Below are positions 35,301-45,195 of a stretch of 64,000 nt of DNA, in pieces. The position numbers and the translations under genes are program-made. How positions within the stretch are numbered: the stretch's first letter is position 1; every line of letters begins with the position of its first letter. The notes beneath the pieces are model-generated. The model saw only the letters and a list, made by a program, of their open reading frames with translations, did no database searches and was not told the DNA's origin. Source of the stretch: Trachythela sp. YZ-2020 (Eukaryota > Cnidaria > Anthozoa > Malacalcyonacea > Clavulariidae). The DNA lies in the NCBI GenBank assembly GCA_016169945.1, contig JADLSH010000113.1:1550001-1614000 (forward strand). The letters are read 5' to 3'.

Positions 35301-38300
35301 AACTCTCATATAAATTCTCGCTTGTCACCTCTCGTGCAACTCTTGTTCTCATTTGACGAAGCAATGAAAGTTGAGGAAACTCTCATATAAATTCTCGCTT
35401 GTCACCTCTCATGCAACTCTTGTTCTCATTTGACGAAGCAATGAAAGTTGAGGAAACTCTCATATAAATTCTCGCTTGTCACCTCTCATGCAACTCTTGT
35501 TCTCATTTGACCAAGCAATGAAAGTTGAGGAAACTCTCATATAAATTCTCGCTTGTCAACTCTCGTGCAACTCTTGTTCTCATTTGACGAAGCAATGAAA
35601 GTTGAGGAAACTCTCATATAAATTCTCGCTTGTCAACTCTCGTGCAACTCTTGTTCTCATTTGACGAAGCAATGAAAGTTGAGGAAACTCTCATATAAAT
35701 TCTCGCTTGTCACCTCTCGTGCAACTCTTGTTCTCATTTGACCAAGCAATGAAAGTTGAGGAAACTCTCATATAAATTCTCGCTTGTCACCTCTCATGCA
35801 ACTCTTGTTCTCATTTGACCAAGCAATGAAAGTTGAGGAAACTCTCATATAAATTCTCGCTTGTCACCTCTCATGCAACTCTTGTTCTCATTTGACCAAG
35901 CAATGAAAGTTGAGGAAACTCTCATATAAATTCTCGCTTGTCACCTCTCATGCAACTCTTGTTCTCATTTGACCAAGCAATGAAAGTTGAGGAAACTCTC
36001 ATATAAATTCTCGCTTGTCAACTCTCGTGCAACTCTTGTTCTCATTTGACCAAGCAATGAAAGTTGAGGAAACTCTCATATAAATTCTCGCTTGTCACCT
36101 CTCATGCAACTCTTGTTCTCATTTGACCAAGCAATGAAAGTTGAGGAAACTCTCATATAAATTCTCGCTTGTCACCTCTCATGCAACTCTTGTTCTCATT
36201 TGACCAAGCAATGAAAGTTGAGGAAACTCTCATATAAATTCTCGCTTGTCACCTCTCATGCAACTCTTGTTCTCATTTGACCAAGCAATGAAAGTTGAGG
36301 AAACTCTCATATAAATTCTCGCTTGTCAACTCGTGCAACTCTTGTTCTCATTTGACCAAGCAATGAAAGTTGAGGAAACTCTCATATAAATTCTCGCTTG
36401 TCACCTCTCATGCAACTCTTGTTCTCATTTGACCAAGCAATGAAAGTTGAGGAAACTCTCATATAAATTCTCGCTTGTCAACTCTCGTGCAACTCTTGTT
36501 CTCATTTGACCAAGCAATGAAAGTTGAGGAAACTCTCATATAAATTCTCGCTTGTCAACTCTCATGCAACTCTTGTTCTCATTTGACCAAGCAATGAAAG
36601 TTGAGGAAACTCTCATATAAATTCTCGCTTGTCAACTCTCATGCAATTGTTGTTCTCATTTGACAGAAGCAATGAAAGTTGAGAAACTCTCATATACATT
36701 CTCGCTTGTCAACTCTCGTGCAACTCTTGTTCTCATTTGACCAAGCAATGAAAGTTGAGGAAACTCTCATATAAATTCTCGCTTGTCAACTCTCATGCAA
36801 TTGTTGTTCTCATTTGACGAAGCAATGAAAGTTGAGGAAACTCTCATATAAATTCTCGCTTGTCACCTCTCATGCAACTCTTGTTCTCATTTGACGAAGC
36901 AATGAAAGTTGAGGAAACTCTCATATAAATTCTCGCTTGTCAACTCTCATGCAATTGTTGTTCTCATTTGACGAAGCAATGAAAGTTGAGGAAACTCTCA
37001 TATAAATTCTCGCTTGTCACCTCTCATGCAACTCTTGTTCTCATTTGACCAAGCAATGAAAGTTGAGGAAACTCTCATATAAATTCTCGCTTGTCACCTC
37101 TCGTGCAACTCTTGTTCTCATTTGACGAAGCAATGAAAGTTGAGGAAACTCTCATATAAATTCTCGCTTGTCACCTCTCGTGCAACTCTTGTTCTCATTT
37201 GACGAAGCAATGAAAGTTGAGGAAACTCTCATATAAATTCTCGCTTGTCAACTCTCATGCAATTGTTGTTCTCATTTGATCGAGGCATGTAAACTGTTGC
37301 TTGTTCTCGTTAATTCCAGATCAAGCAATGAGAGTTGATGAAACTCTCATGTAAACTCTCACTTGCCAACTCTATAATGCCATTCTTGTTTTCGTTTGAC
37401 CGAGCAACGAGAGTTGGGGAAACGTCATGTAAACTTCACGTTCACATGTCAACTTAATTGCTTTCTGAGTAGTACAGTATAATTATTTACTGTACCTCCA
37501 AAATATCACCGCTTGTTGTCCCACAGTAAAACGATTGATCATCTTCTGCGACCTGTAATATAAAATATATAATATTCTGGTCGTACCTGTCCATTAAGGT
37601 TACTTCATACCTTGGAGTCATGTTTCAACAAAATCGGCCGCTGCGCGTTCAGTTTTTGACCAATGTCTATGAAATTTGGCACACATATTGATACATAACT
37701 GAAGAATCTAAGATTGTAACCATAGTTTAATACATTTTAATCTGTAGTTACAATGAGTGTATTTTATCAAAATAGTATGCTTTGCGCCACGAGATTTAAG
37801 TCCCGTTGGTTTCATATGCAAACATCAGAAATAACATGTTTCCCATCTCAACTGATCAAAGAACAAAACTGTGTTCGCATTTTTTTATATCTATTTTAAT
37901 CGCTTAGATATTAAGCATCAAAGTTGAACTATCTTATCTAGCGTGTAGACAATGGCGTATACGCTGATAAAATAAAAAGTATCGCATTAAATCGAAAACG
38001 CGAACACAGTTTTGCTCCCATAGTATCACTAAACAATGTGTTAAAATTTTGGAGCAATCGGATAAAACGTTCGGGACTTAAATATTTTTTTGTAGCGTGA
38101 ACTTGCATTTTTTTCCTTCACTGTAAAAGCCGATTTAAACTTACGCGGGGTTTTGACTTACTCTGCAGTTTCCGCTCTCCCGCAGTGTCTTGATTGACAG
38201 TTTATATGTCAATTTCAATTATAATTTTCGCGCAATTTTATTTGGTTTAAAAATTGCTTTTGAAATATCTCGGCCGCTTTTTAAGATTTTTTTAAAAACT

Positions 38301-41300
38301 CTGCTGAATATGATATATATTTGTGTCTTTAGTACAAATATGTAAAAAAAAATAATAATAAAAAATCAAAGTTCCAAGGTATGAAGTAACCTTAAGGTAG
38401 GTTTCACTAAGCACTATCGTCAGCAGATGGTGGTCGACCGGCAGTTATCAGAGTGAGAAAATAATGTTAATTCTTTCATTGCAGTAGTCTTGTATTTGAT
38501 GGTCAATATATGCGAGAGATATAACAACAAACACCATTAAAAATAGAGGTCTTTTTGAAAGCAAAAAATGTTTGAAACACTATAGCAATACCTTTATGCA
38601 CTTTATTATTCTTTTCAGTTGTCCCATATTGCAATCAGTTGGTCGGATCTTGCGATTGGGTAGATCTAACTCCCACACTCTTAAGGTTTTACTAAGAATG
38701 ACAAAAAATTTAAATTCAGTTAAACGTCGATCTTCTCACAGCAGCCTTTAATACGACCTTTGATACGACCTATCAAACGAAATCATGAACGGTTCATCTG
38801 ACATTCATGAACATGTTGTACCAATATTTATGAATATTTAATCCACTGAAAATTCACCAACATTTCATGAAAAGTTCATGGTTCACGTTTCAGGAAGTTT
38901 TCATGAACATTTTCATGAAATCATGAACGTTTATGAATCATTCATGAACAAAATTGAACAAAAACTGCTTCAGTGACATTCATGAACATTTCATGGTAAG
39001 TTCATGAACCAAATTATATGAATTTTCATGAATAATAAATTCATGAAATAATCAGTATGAACATTCATGAACTATTCTGTTGATGAACAAAAAGTTCATG
39101 AACTGATTTAACGTTCATCAAGTGTTCATGAACGGATCATGAAGAGCATTCATGGACACTTCATGAACACTTGTTCATGAACTGTTGGTAAAACGTTTGA
39201 TGAACAGGGCATGAACTGTTCATGAATTTTCATGAACGAACCATCAAAGTTCATGACTTCATGAACAAATTTTCCCGGGGTTGACCTTTGAAGAATAATT
39301 AGCTCATCAAACGAAATCATGAACGGTTCATCAGACATTCATGGACATGTTGTACGAATATAATCCACTGAAAATTCACCAACATTTCATGAAAAGTTCT
39401 TGGTTCATGTTTCAGGAAGTTTTCATGAATATTTAGTTCACCAAATCAAATCATTCTTCAGTGACATTCATCAAAGTTCATGACTTCATGAACTAATTTT
39501 CACCGCGGTAAGGCTCTGTTAACACAGCACAGGACAGGATAAATTCACTCTGACGATACTCAAATTTGCATGGTTTGGCCAAGTTTAATAAAACATACAA
39601 AATCTCAACACGAACTTACTTTCCACCAGTGACAAAGAGTTCATCATTGTGATTTGAGAAAGCAACCACGTAGGATGTTCCTGAACTTGGCACTGCTGCT
39701 GGTGCACCACAGATTGCTTCTTTCTTCTGGAGGTTCCAAATTACAACACTACAATGTAAATATTATACAAAACTCTTACCTTTGTTTGTGTTGCTTGTTT
39801 AAATGTATAGTTTTTCCAACAATGTACCAACAATATACGTGGACACTTTGCGTCAATCGGTTGGTCAGCCAGTTGAGTGGACAGTCAGTCCATCAGTCAA
39901 TCCAATTGGGTCAGTTGGTTGGTTGGCCAGCCAACCAGCCTGTCAGAAATGGTCGGTCAGTCAGTTGGTCGGTCAGTCAGTTGGTCAGTTAGTCAGTCAG
40001 TTGGCCAGCCAACCAGCCAGTCGATTGGTCAGTCAGTTGGCCAACCAACAAGTCAGTCAGACTCAGTTAGTTAGTTGGTCATTCAACCAGCCAGTCGGTT
40101 CGTTGGTTGGTCGGTCGGTCATGCAGTTGGTCAGTCAGTCGGCCAGCCAAAACCACTCAGTTGGCCAGCCAGTCAGTCGGTCAGTCAGTTGGTTGGTCAA
40201 CCAGCCAGTGGGTTCGTCGGTCAGTTGGTTGGTCATCATGTCATTGTCATGTTGGTGAGTGATGCAAGACCTATCACATATTTATCATATGGTGCAAATG
40301 TTAAAATGCACATCTGTCCATCCGGGGCCAGCTGTATGAAGGCCAGATAGCACTATCCACTGGATAGTGATTTTTCAAGCGTTTTAAAATTGTCCGTTGA
40401 TTGGTATCCCAGATTATTAAACCTTAGTATTTATATATTATTTATAAGTTTCTTATTATTAATTGTGAGGTCCAATTGTCCGTAGTTTTACAAAGGTTGA
40501 AAAAATCACTATCCGGTGGATAAGCGCTATCCGATCATAGGCGGGTGCGCACTTCCCAAAAAAATTTTGCACCCCCCCAAAAAGTTTTCCACCCCCCCTA
40601 GAGAAATTTGCACCCCCCCAAAAAAATTTAAATGCTCATTGGGATAAATGACAGTAGTGTGATTGAAATAAAGATTTTGAACTAAATAAGGATTTTGACC
40701 AAAAATCTCAAAATTTTCTGGGGCTTGCCCCCTTACCCCCATTGGCAACTGTGCCCCAGACCCCTGCTGCAGCTTGCTCGGTGGCGCTACGCACCCTGTC
40801 GCTCACCTCCCCCCATAAATTTTCGGCACCCCCCCCCAGAGCAAAATCTGAAAATCCGCCTATGTATCCGATGTTTGTACAACCGACCCCTGTCTGTCTT
40901 TTCTATACCTGTTATCATCTTGTCCTCCGAGCGAAACCAAATATTTATCATTGGGAGAAAAAGCTAGCGCCTCCACTTTCACTTTATGCAAAGTCAGCAA
41001 ACAGTATTTAGAACACGTCTCATAATCCCAGACGATTACGTCGGCTTTGAATCCCATGTGTGTCACCTGGCCAGATGCTATGTAACGGCCACTCTTCGAC
41101 ACAGCAATGCATGAAACATTGTCTGTATGTCCGACAAGGAATCTCTGTTTGTTGCTGAGAATGTGTTGGACAATTATGGTGTTTCCGACGGAGTAGATCA
41201 AATGTTGTTCATCGGGGTGTACAATCAGACCACCTGGGACACAACCTTGAAAATAATGAGCCAATTAAACAACAGCTTAGAGCCTTAGACTATGTTCACA

Positions 41301-42619
41301 CAAGACAAGATGAATTGTGAGGACTCAGTACACAAATTTGTTTGGTTCCATTTGTTCAATATACAGGAGGACTGTGCTTAAATTCATCTGGTTTCATGCA
41401 TCTTGTGTGGTGGAGCATGCATTAAGCTCTGAAGTCATCCGGTCTCATGTGAACATGTGTGTGTAATCAGTGGTGCAACTGGTTTTGTCCCACATGTTTT
41501 TAGCTTGTTTTTCACACAGTTCAGCCCACAAGATATTTCCACCAAGCAAGTTAATGGCATTAACATGAAAGATTTTTCTAAGTATTAAGATGCATTAAGT
41601 GGAGAGTCTAGAGTTTGGTTTTATGAGCAAAATCAACACTTATTAGAATTGCTAGGCATACCTTTAACAAAGGTAGGCTAATAAAAATCAATTGAAACAC
41701 ATTTTGGCATATTCACTCTAGTATAAATAACAAATGAAACACAGCATCCAGCTCCAGCATATGTTTATTACATACTCATTGAAGGCACAATGTCACCTGC
41801 TGAGCGATGTGATTTTATTCACGATGTAAACAATATGAAATTTGATATTATTCTTCATGTTGAGAAGATCACAGAAGGACCAAATGTTAAATTTTAATAT
41901 AAACCCGCAAGTTTTATCTAAGTTAAATTAGCCATTTAATCATTCGCCATTCCTTCTGCACAGTTGCGACAAAAAAGTTTGTCAACTTTGACGAATCTCG
42001 TACTCTTTGCTAAAGCTCCCTAATGCTACACGAGACAATTTTTAGCAACATTTCACAATGCAAATGAGGTTACATGAAATTTGATTGGTTCTCAGCACAC
42101 AAATTTCTAGGCGGTATTGTGGTAAGAAAACAAGTGCGAAGATTGATAATTTCATACATCCCGTGCACATTTTGCAAGGAATGCAGTCTGGTCCCATGTG
42201 TAACATTGCTTTAAAATGTTTATTATAAACTGAAGGACAAGACCAGTATTCAATGCAAAAAATGATATTTTATTCGTTGATGAATTGATAGTTTACAGAT
42301 AAGAAAATTACGTTGACACTTTTATAATAGGAGCAAGAATATTGAACTAAATATCTCTCAGTTCAATATATTTGCCACCAAATACAAGACCACAGAATTG
42401 AAACGAATTAACATCATTCTCTCCCTCTGATAACTGCCGATTGAGCACCGTCTACTGCACGATAGTGCTCAGTGATACCCACTAAATTATAGTCATACAA
42501 CTATAAATATACAAAAGACAACTCACAACACAAGTTTTAAAAATCAACACTAACATACCGGCGAATCCTATCGTCGAAACCAACTCTAACTTTGCAAAAT
42601 CATCTGCCGAGTCCTCCAT
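26313..42619 (-). CDS. CFAP52: Cilia- and flagella-associated protein 52 (WDR16), complete
   Basis: Axonemal WD40 protein, a microtubule inner protein of motile cilia in characterised species. Fifteen exons in transcript order: 42559-42619, 40909-41245, 39620-39748, 38592-38691, 37496-37552, 34751-34911, 34405-34462, 34124-34236, 32629-32777, 31812-32021, 31116-31156, 29325-29371, 28671-28773, 27230-27364, 26313-26459; 1848 nt, 615 residues (human 620), all phases consistent. Landmarks: ASGQVTHMGFKADVIVWDYE, LAFSPNDKYLVSLGGQDD, LRVWELDLPNRKIRPTDC, ITAGTDRKIAYWE and a C-terminal VSADGAILRWKYPF, spanning two WD40 propellers. The acceptor of the 34124-34236 exon must be at 34237-34238 to keep HQFFVGT. 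Introns make up about 89 percent of the locus and are packed with tandem arrays, yet the reading frame is intact. Confidence 0.96.
26500..27010 (+). repeat. SINE-tail array, 114-bp and 46-bp units
   Basis: Copies of the unit holding GGATAGCTCTATCAGTTCTA, CTGTTCTCCCTAGAGGTCCA and GTTACTACAGGAGGAAACC. In the middle (26695-26905) only a roughly 46-bp part is repeated, so a shorter sub-repeat arose from the longer one. Located in the last CFAP52 intron. Confidence 0.85.
27553..27708. mobile_element. Palindromic MITE
   Basis: The ends AAAGGCTCTTTTCCACTCAT and its near-complement, with inner GCGAGT and CTCGC palindromes, match the hairpin at 4046-4173 closely. Located in a CFAP52 intron. Confidence 0.65.
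27890..28335 (+). repeat. 10-bp minisatellite with higher-order structure
   Basis: Units of (A/G)GTTGATG(A/T)G are repeated for about 440 bp. A second word, GTGCACTAGTGT, interrupts the array at irregular but repeated intervals, giving higher-order blocks. Related GAGAGTTGATGAG words also appear at 27500, 37320 and 54870-55110. Confidence 0.85.
28862..29305 (+). mobile_element. LINE 3' end with microsatellite tail
   Basis: Plus-strand translation gives KYNSAFIWNTVPNDAKKAK then TLYSFKRLVRFRRP, the C-terminus of a LINE ORF2, followed by a stop codon. An AT-rich 3' region ends at GTGTTGAAATAAAATG, and a TATG/TGTG/GCGC microsatellite (29195-29300) follows as the tail. It lies in the CFAP52 intron between the exons at 28671-28773 and 29325-29371; the microsatellite ends about 25 bp from the latter. 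Confidence 0.7.
29701..29940. mobile_element. Palindromic MITE, 240 bp
   Basis: GGCGGATTTCCAGTCCTCGC and its exact complement form the ends, and GCGAGTACTCGC-type palindromes fill both arms. Located in a CFAP52 intron. Confidence 0.75.
29950..30490. mobile_element. Possible MITE with GTTCAC inverted ends
   Basis: GGTTCACACAGTGAACTCAA, AACCTAGAACGATAACGCCC (left) and TATCGCTCCAGGTTAAACAT, TGCGTTCACTGGGTTCACAC (right) are diverged inverted copies about 450 bp apart. Located in a CFAP52 intron. Confidence 0.5.
30590..31020. mobile_element. Near-perfect palindrome, about 430 bp
   Basis: Arms of about 190 bp (roughly 30590-30780 and 30830-31020) are nearly perfect inverted copies, for example AAAAAGTTCTATTTGATATA against its complement, and TTTCTGAGTTTTGAGTTGAA against its complement. 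High arm identity suggests a recent insertion or ongoing arm-to-arm gene conversion. Confidence 0.8.
32045..32585 (+). repeat. 114-bp tandem array, about five copies
   Basis: TACTGGATAGC recurs near 32066, 32181, 32295, 32409 and 32523, a 114-bp period. Each unit contains GAGGTCCAGTAAG, CATCTCTTATTGATCCAGTG and TTACTACAGGAGGAAACC. It matches the 3' part of the SINEs at 44385-44700 and 54256-54660. Located in a CFAP52 intron. Confidence 0.9.
33040..34035 (+). repeat. Two-unit array of GGTTT and GAACTGGTTT
   Basis: Nearly 1 kb built from only two units: the 5-mer GGTTT and the 10-mer GAACTGGTTT. It starts as pure GGTTT (33048-33130), and the 10-mer then becomes frequent in varying order. A single GGACTGGTTT variant is near 33790. 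Located in the CFAP52 intron between the 34124-34236 and 32629-32777 exons. Confidence 0.95.
34975..37290 (+). repeat. 77-bp tandem array, about 30 copies
   Basis: TTCTCGCTTGTCA recurs every 77 bp (for example 35161, 35238, 35315). Variation is concentrated at a few positions: CACC or AACT after TTGT, ATGC or GTGC, GACC or GACG, and CTCTTG or TTGTTG. The edges (34975-35060 and 37270-37430) are diverged. Units carry CTCTCAT and GAAAGTTGAGG words related to the GAGAGTTGATGAG minisatellite at 27890. Located in a CFAP52 intron. Confidence 0.95.
37598..38391. mobile_element. 794-bp non-autonomous element flanked by TTAA
   Basis: GGTTACTTCATACCTTGGA (37598-37616) and its exact complement (38373-38391) are 19-bp terminal inverted repeats. 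TTAA flanks both ends (37594-37597 and 38392-38395), the target used by piggyBac-type transposases. The ends do not begin CCC as classical piggyBac ends do. There is no transposase frame. Located in a CFAP52 intron. Confidence 0.85.
38790..39505. repeat. Field of TTCATGAA palindromes
   Basis: The word CATGAAC, mostly inside the palindrome TTCATGAA, occurs dozens of times over about 700 bp with irregular spacing and no fixed period. A segment with ACGAAATCATGAACGGTTCA recurs at 38778 and 39309, so part has duplicated. Located in the CFAP52 intron between the 39620-39748 and 38592-38691 exons. Confidence 0.85.
39838..40250 (+). repeat. GGTC/AGTC tetranucleotide-based array
   Basis: About 400 bp of GGTCAGTCAGTT and GGCCAGCCAACC words. 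It is open in several plus-strand frames (Ser/Val/Gln-rich peptides) only because the repeat lacks stop codons. Located in a CFAP52 intron. Confidence 0.85.
40347..40532. mobile_element. Short palindromic MITE, about 186 bp
   Basis: AGCACTATCCACTGGATAGT with GATTTTTCAA at one end and its diverged complement (GAAAAAATCACTATCCGGTG) at the other, around an AT-rich core. Located in a CFAP52 intron. It is followed (40540-40860) by a C-rich repeat related to 12750-13096. Confidence 0.65.
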
Positions 42620-42790
42620 GAGTAAAAGCTTTATTCCACAGTATAAAAATACTGAATAAGATTGTGCTTTTTAAAGATTTCAACTGTTCAAAATAGTTGA
42701 TCGTTTATGAAGATCTTGTTTCGTTGGCAACAAGAACATGAAGCGTCATAGCGCATGCGCGATTCAACGCTGATCTCAAAATAGAACAGG
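42619..42790 (-). promoter_or_regulatory. CFAP52 proximal promoter with X-box-like and NRF-1-like sites
   Basis: About 100 bp upstream of the start codon, 42719-42732 reads GTTTCGTTGGCAAC. The right half-site GGCAAC is a perfect RFX half-site, the left half GTTTCG matches GTTGCC at four of six, and the two-base spacer is standard. RFX factors activate ciliary genes across animals. At 42752-42761, GCGCATGCGC is a perfect palindromic NRF-1-type core. No TATA box is evident. Confidence 0.55.
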
Positions 42791-42834
42791 ATGGTTATCT
42801 TGGATATTTCTACCTAGTTAGATCTTCTTTTCCA

Positions 42835-42985
42835 CTGTTCATCTATCTCTTCTTCGGTTTCCCCATTCTTTGTTCCTCTTCATCTCCAGCTCCATAACGT
42901 CTCTAACCAGCTCTCCTTCATCTCTTCTTCTTACGTGTTCATACCATCTCAGCAATGCTTCCCTCACATTCTCTATTTGTCAGTT
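42835..42985 (-). mobile_element. LINE ORF2 C-terminal relic
   Basis: Minus-strand translation reads VREALLRWYEHVRRRDEGEL then VRDVMELE, close to the LRWYGHVRRRDEGE signature that ends many LINE ORF2 proteins. It breaks down soon after. It is a dead fragment just upstream of CFAP52. Confidence 0.6.
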
Positions 42986-43754
42986 TTTGGCCACTTTTTC
43001 AAAAACTTCAGAAGTGGCCAAAAACCCTAAAGGGGTTAAAGAGTTGGCCTTGGTCAAAAATCTATTAAAAGTGGAGGAGTTAACCACGCCCCAAAAATCC
43101 ACAAAAGTTTTAAAGGGGTTAGTCTTGCCCAAAAATCCATTAACAGATAGAAGCGTTAGCCCACTAAAGGTCGAGGGGTTTGCCCCAAAACCATTAAAAG
43201 TAAAGGGACGGGTTAGCCTTGACGTTTTGTCGACGGGGTTGCGGGGTAAGCGTCTCTATTTTTGTCGATTTTTCAAAAAACGTCAAGACCCGAAAATCGA
43301 CAAAAAGTAAAGGCGAACCCCTTAACTTTCCGTTGATTTTGGCGACTTTTGACGTTTTAGAAAAGTCAACAAAAAGTTTTTTGTCGATTTATTAATCCCC
43401 TTCCCTCCACATTCACAGCAACGCAACAGATGTGTTCGGACTAGATTTTTTAATTGGCCAGGAATAAAATCAATACGCCCCTCTCTATTACCCCCCCCCC
43501 CCTCCAATATGCCCCCTCCCCCTCAAAGCCCCTCCCCGATGATTTAAGCTGTTTCTCTTACACCTGCCACACACGAGACCTCTTGGCTGAGGTACCTCCC
43601 TCGCGAGGCGGTTTGATCAGCCACTCTCTCTCGTACACGTGGTTTTTGCTGAGAATTTTACCTCACCAGGCCGTGAGACAAAGTCATCAAAGTGATATCA
43701 AAGTAACTTGCTATAGAGCTACGACCTCTTGTAGTGAACTAGTGATGAGCTCAG

Positions 43755-44065
43755 CCAACAGAACTTGTGGTGTCGTGTTGCTCAGCCAACAAACCAGCAC
43801 TTGTGGTGTCGTGGTCACCACGCTTGCCTTTCAAGCTGGGAGACCCGGGTTCAAGCCTTGGTCGGACCTCTACTCATGGTCTTAAAATAATTGAGGAGAA
43901 AGTGGTACCTTTACATTGACATCAGTAAATGGTTAGACTTTCGCGTCTTCTCGGATAAGGACGTTAAAATCGTAGGTACCTCGGATCCCCTATCAATTGG
44001 GCAATAGCCTGTTGGGAAATCCGCTCACCAATGAGTGAGAAACTCAATAAACTCAAACTCAGCTT
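43755..44065 (+). mobile_element. tRNA-derived SINE
   Basis: The head has box A-like GTGTCGTGGTCACCACGC and box B-like GGGTTCAAGCC. A body of about 180 bp follows, containing TCTTCTCGGATAAGGACG, and an AACTCAATAAACTCAAACTC tail. The head is partly duplicated upstream (43765-43775 and 43800-43815 share ACTTGTGGTGTCGTG). Confidence 0.7.
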
Positions 44066-44384
44066 TCGTTTGCGGCTGGCTTTAAAGGTTAAATAAGGAC
44101 ACAACGAGCACCATAATTGATGCGCTTTATCTTGTGACTAAATTTATTTCTAAATAAGAGTATTTTTCAAGACTATACTTAAGTTCTACACTGTTCATTT
44201 CAAGGAGATACTCCGAAACAATCTTCCTAAATATAACTTAACATTTGGATTTAATGACACAAAAAAAAACAAATGCACTGGTCTTAAATTATATATCTTG
44301 AAATTATGCACCGATCAAATCGAAGGTGTACCACCCGCCCCCGGTAGATAACGGGTCCACACTCTGTTTATAAAGTCATTCAAG

Positions 44385-44700
44385 GGTGTGTTGGTGTCAC
44401 AGTGGTTAGTGCATGTGCTTTTCACCTCTGTAACCAGGGTTTCATTACTGCAATATGCAGTTGTCTGATTATAATTTCACCTCAGTCACATGTAAGAAGA
44501 GTGCTTCCAGTTTGACTCTACCAAACACTGCACCGTCTTCGTCAGGTACTCCGGTTTTCTCATGTAGTAAAACTGGAACAATAAGTGATGGCCCTTGCTA
44601 GACCTCTGGAGAACAGTTTAGAACTGCAGAGGTATCAATTTAAACTGTACAGCTTCTAACGGTTTTGAACTGTTTTCCTCATAGATCTAGTGCGCCCCAT
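44385..44700 (+). mobile_element. tRNA-derived SINE carrying the 114-bp module
   Basis: Box A-like TGTCACAGTGGTTAGTGCAT and a box B-like AACCAGGGTTTCATTACTG form the head. The body contains AAGAGTGCTTCCAGTTTGAC. The 3' part (CTCATGTAGTAAAACTGG through GGAGAACAGTTTAGAACTG) is a reverse-complement match to the 114-bp unit amplified at 26500, 32045, 48235 and 49070. A second full copy is at 54256-54660 and partial ones at 44760-44850 and 59590-59745. Confidence 0.7.
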
Positions 44701-44848
44701 CCCCTCATTGTTCCCAGTGTTTGCTGGAGGAAGTCGAAGTATCTGATAATTGATAATTTCATGCATCCTTTCAACACCTTCGGTGTTTGGTAGAGTCAAA
44801 CTGGAAGCACTCTTCTCAGATGCGACTGAAGTGAAATTATAATCAGAC

Positions 44849-45195
44849 AATAGACAATTAGCATTATAGACTAATTTTTTATCTAGGCAAAAAAAAGTAT
44901 ATTGCCGGAAAGAACAACTAAAATTCGTAAAATTGCAAAGTTTGGTTGCGAAATGTTGTAAAATGCGGAAAATATAGCCTTGCAAAGTTTGCAAATGTTG
45001 TAACAATTGGGCCGAAATGTGGTAGGAATTTCCGCACGTAATACAAAAGTATACAAAATTTGCAAGGCTATATTTTCCGCATTTTACAACACTTTGCAAA
45101 TTTACTAATCTTATTATGTTCTTTGTAGGTGTTGTGATTGATTCCCTTCTCCTCGTTTAGAACAAAATTTAGTCTATAATGCAAATTGTCTATTG
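44849..45195. mobile_element. Palindromic MITE, about 347 bp
   Basis: CAATAGACAATTAGCATTAT and ATAATGCAAATTGTCTATTG form inverted ends. The interior has an inverted GCGGAAAATATAGCCTTGCA pair (44955 against 45065). The insertion appears to have landed in a SINE fragment, since GAAATTATAATCAGACAATA abuts it on the left. Confidence 0.7.

Noticed and set aside
39803..40350. Ser/Val/Gln-rich plus-strand frames up to 151 codons
   Set aside because: They are an artefact of the GGTC/AGTC repeat, which lacks stop codons; the region is intronic to CFAP52.
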